64,000 bases of DNA from Undaria pinnatifida (lineage: Eukaryota > Sar > Phaeophyceae > Laminariales > Alariaceae): NCBI GenBank assembly GCA_012845835.1, contig JABAKD010000015.1:8214467-8278466 (forward strand), given 5' to 3'. Numbering within the stretch: the first letter of the stretch is position 1; every line of letters starts with the position of its first letter. Below, piece after piece: positions 61,190 through 64,000 of the stretch. The translations under genes were made by a program, and so were the position numbers. The notes under the pieces are model-generated. The model made no database searches, was not told where the DNA came from, and saw only the letters and a program-made list of their open reading frames with translations.

Positions 61190-61535
61190 TCGGATCGACG
61201 GAATTGGGTGTCGAGTATCGGTTTTCGAACCGATTATTTGTTATCGAGATTGATTGATATTTTTGATTATCAGATCGATTGATCATGATTTTATAATCGA
61301 TTGAGCGTTGATTATCGAAACGATTGATGATGTTGGTTGTCGGATTGATTCATTGATTGATTGATAATTGGTTATCGAATCAGTTGATTATTGAATCGAT
61401 TGATTTTGTCGAGAATCGGTAGAATGTAAACTATTTTTATTTTGTCGAATGTCACATCGATTGATCATCGGTTCGATCTCAAGTATCGAATCGATTATCA
61501 AATCGATCGAGTATCGAATCAATCGATCGATAAGA
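61190..61535. repeat. ATCGATTGATTATCGA-type satellite, degenerate
   Basis: Repeated ATCGATTGAT, TTATCGAATCGATTGA and GATTGATTGAT variants over about 345 bases, downstream of the carrier gene. It is strongly enriched for ATCGAT and self-complementary. Confidence 0.9.
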
Positions 61536-62071
61536 CAAAAGGCACATTTTTACTAAATCAAGGGGCTAAATAAGGAGAAGGAAGACGTGGGCGAGATAGA
61601 ACAAAGCTGTGCGTTGCTGTTGTGCGTTGCTGTTTTGGTTTGGTTCGTTTTTTATCTTAAATCTGCTTGCCCGACGAGGAAAGACGGGAGGGACAGTATT
61701 GTCGGGGTTTTGGTGGTTGGTCGTCGTTGAAGTGGGGTCAAAACGGGAGTAGTACCTTCTGTACTCGTACGCGATCTTGCGAGAGTTGAAACAGGCTGAA
61801 ACCCCTTTGGTGCCTAGATGTTGCGACGTTTAACGTAACCGATGTGGTTTTCCCAACCTTTCTTGATGGCGTGAGCGCGCATCGCAAGTAGAATCGTGCT
61901 GGACCCGGGTGTGGTGCAAACCCCTTGCGTTTGTTTAGTTTGGGCTCCATCCATGATACCCCTGCACCTCAACAGCTCGGGCTGTTCGTATGGCCAGCGC
62001 TGTATTTTTTCCCTTTTTTCGGCGCATTGGTGCTCTTAAGCTCCCCCCCCAAAAAAATCGGCATTTTTAGT
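61536..62071. other. Intergenic, no gene seen
   Basis: Low-complexity T/G-rich sequence near 61610-61660 and A/C runs near 62041-62057. Short frames only. Confidence 0.5.
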
Positions 62072-62151
62072 GCTGAAACCCCCCCTCCGTTGTGTTCCCT
62101 GTAGTTCATTTTCTCCCCCTAAAAGTACGGTTGCAGTTCCAAAGGGGTTAA
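62072..62151. mobile_element. MITE-like element, copy 5 (partial)
   Basis: GTAGTTCATTTTCTCCCCCT, AAAAGTACGGTTGCAGTTCC, AAAGGGGTTAA match the right half and right end of the family; the left end (GCTGAAACCCCCC) is eroded. Confidence 0.5.
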
Positions 62152-62519
62152 GCATCCCCTTATTTTTATTCTGCTAGGGTTATCCCAACATTTATTCGAA
62201 GTAGTGTATTAATCGATCCCAACATTGGGTGCAGTTTTTGAAAAAGGCTTGAGAAGGACTAACCGATGCGCAGGTTATGCCAACGGGGAGTTGTTGTCTT
62301 TTGTTGCCGCTGTAGCGGACGTCGGGGATAGGGGCTGGTTCCCCTCTTGAGTAGGCGCAGCGTACTGCTGCTGCAGATGGATGTGGAGGGGGGTGGGAGG
62401 CACTTGTTGCCTACCGCTACCCAGATCCCTGGTCAAAATTTTGGATTAATTTTTGCAAACACTGGTATGCTCGTTGTGTTTCAAACACGACCGCGTATGC
62501 TTCAAATATACCTTTTTTT

Positions 62520-62786
62520 ATGCTTCAAGCATGTGTGGAAGACAGGGCCGGAGATAACTATCGTAGATCTCGTTACACGCATGCGCGTAAGGGCACTTCA
62601 CCGGTCAGGCAATATAAAGTCTCGGGATGCGACTGTCTCCCCGTCATGGACGGCTTTGACCCGTCCCCGGACAATCAGCCGTCGGAGATTATCCCGCCGC
62701 AGATTCATGGGAACCCTCGGCCCCTGTCGAGTCAGAACTTAGCACTCTCTTTGCCAAATATAGTAAATGTAAATCGTCTGCTGTGA
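62520..62786 (+). CDS. Unrecognised 88-residue ORF or exon fragment
   Basis: Includes VRQYKVSGCDCLPVMDGFDP, SPDNQPSEIIPPQIHGNPRP and LSSQNL. Base composition (GC-rich, 62560-62740) differs from the AT-richer flanks and resembles the coding exons. There is no clear splice pair and no family I can name. It may be a lone exon, a transposon remnant or chance. Confidence 0.3.
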   Translation: MLQACVEDRAGDNYRRSRYTHARKGTSPVRQYKVSGCDCLPVMDGFDPSPDNQPSEIIPPQIHGNPRPLSSQNLALSLPNIVNVNRLL

Positions 62787-64000
62787 AGGGCGATCGATAG
62801 GGAAATTCACATTAAGACGCTCCGCGATGACATCTCGGCCTCGACATCAGCTCCGGGTATAGGATAGGTTTAACACGTTGTTGAAACAAAGCCATTTATG
62901 CTCAAAACACCACTCCTCTATTCTTCAAACGCACTCGTACGAGCTCGTGCTACTGCTACCCTTCGCTCAGATTTCGTCGCGGTTTAGCCTGTTCCTTGGA
63001 CTGCTGTAATTCGTTGTTTTTTTTTTCTTTTAGAGGGGCATAGCCCCAAAAAAAAGATGTCTCACGCAGGCCGTTATTCTACATGAGTGTTTTTATGCTC
63101 GAAACATACTCGTACCAGTGAGTTTTACGGCTGCCTTGCTCAAAGTTTGTTGCGTTGTACTCTTTTTCCGGGGACGCCGTGATTCCTTTAGAAGACCATA
63201 GCTCCGACAATTCCTTCAGAAAGGCAAAAATAACCAGTTAAGGGAAGCATATTCCCGAAAAGTTTCATCAACCAGACCAATATCCGACCAAGGCTACGGC
63301 AAATAGGGGGGATGTTATGAGGGTGTTATGTTTACACCCCCTTTTTTCACTGCTGAACTTGAGACACTCGCACGAAGGACTCTGTTCCTTATTGATGAAA
63401 AGGCTGGGAGATTCTCTCTTGGCAAACCGTAGCTGACCATGCCGATGCGAATTCATATCGAAAAAATACAACAGCACGAAAGCATAAAACTGCAAGGTAA
63501 CAGGAGGGGGGGGGGGGGGGGGGGTCACTCGCGCGAGTGACCCGAAGATGAAGCCAAAAAAACAGACCCAAAAATGACCCCCTTCCGTAGCTTTCGTATT
63601 TCCAGGCGTCGTTCGTTCGTGCCCGCATACTTTCCCTCGCGGGGGACGCCTTCGCAGTGTCTATTTCTCACCTCTGGCCACCCTTCGACCCAAACATCTG
63701 TTTCGTTGCATATTTCCTCGCCATTCAGATCCTCACGAAGTTTCAGCTCTCTTGGCGCCGCCTGTGTCTAGCTGGGGGTAGTTCGGTCGGCAGCGCGTGA
63801 ATCTTTCGGGGCTCTCCATACACGGAGATGCCAAAACGCCCTTAGGTTCTACCGGGATATTAGGCTTTTCCTGCAGTAAGGATCTTCGTTTTTTCACAAA
63901 AAGATGATGCAAAATACCCGAGGTAGGTTTTTCCTGCAATAAGGATTTTTGCTCTTCTACAAAGCTGGTGAAGACTATGTCCCACCAAACAAACAAAGGA
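62787..64000. other. Intergenic end of window
   Basis: A G run at 63507-63524 and, at 63726-63772, CCTCACGAAGTTTCAGCT and CGCCTGTGT shared with 28885-28920. 63862-63895 and 63930-63955 repeat TTTTTCCTGCAATAAGGAT-type sequence (TTTTCCTGCAGTAAGGAT). No gene is seen. Confidence 0.5.

Overview
The window is eukaryotic nuclear DNA. Two genes are split by GT-AG introns of roughly 200 to 4000 bases with matching phases, and the rest is largely retroelements, short non-autonomous elements and microsatellites. Long introns, moderate GC, trinucleotide expansions (CAA, TAG, GTC) and a mix of Ty1/copia, Ty3/gypsy, LINE and TRIM-like elements would fit a stramenopile alga, perhaps a brown alga. That placement is an inference; nothing in the sequence fixes the taxon.

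Region 1 (175-23420, plus strand) is one very large gene whose 5' end lies before the window. I could chain sixteen exons; every junction but one is phase-consistent. The product is at least about 3500 residues: a Pro/Thr/Ser/Ala/Val repeat domain of about 2400 residues (one 7-kb exon plus three small ones), a small cysteine-containing alpha/beta domain, one transmembrane helix, an acidic helical cytoplasmic region, and a long Ser/Gly-rich tail. This is the layout of a transmembrane mucin or wall-anchored surface protein. I do not recognise the cytoplasmic domain.

Region 2 (23421-29040) is intergenic: a 4-unit minisatellite, dispersed repeat pieces and a degenerate tRNA-like sequence. Region 3 (about 29040-48531) is a graveyard of retroelements: a copia element (minus), a 5'-truncated LINE (minus), a decayed gypsy element (plus) and a second, better preserved gypsy 3' fragment, plus a fold-back element carrying a TAG expansion. 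The gypsy element carries, between its zinc knuckle and protease, a recognisable NADAR (YbiA-type) domain. This is the most unexpected item in the window. It also has a Tudor/chromo-like module after its integrase. Region 4 (49538-51400) holds a tandem TRIM array of four 84-base LTRs and three internal domains, followed by another fold-back/MITE copy.

Region 5 (51838-61048, plus) is a complete five-exon gene for a mitochondrial tricarboxylate (citrate) carrier of the SLC25 family, about 295 residues. Its introns contain a gag fragment and other repeats. Region 6 (61049-64000) is non-coding apart from one unrecognised ORF; it has an ATCGATTGAT-rich satellite.

A theme running through both host genes is that introns carry decayed copies of neighbouring exon edges, often with the splice signal still attached. 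Across the window, small terminal-inverted-repeat elements and an ACCTGGTA-type motif also recur more than expected.
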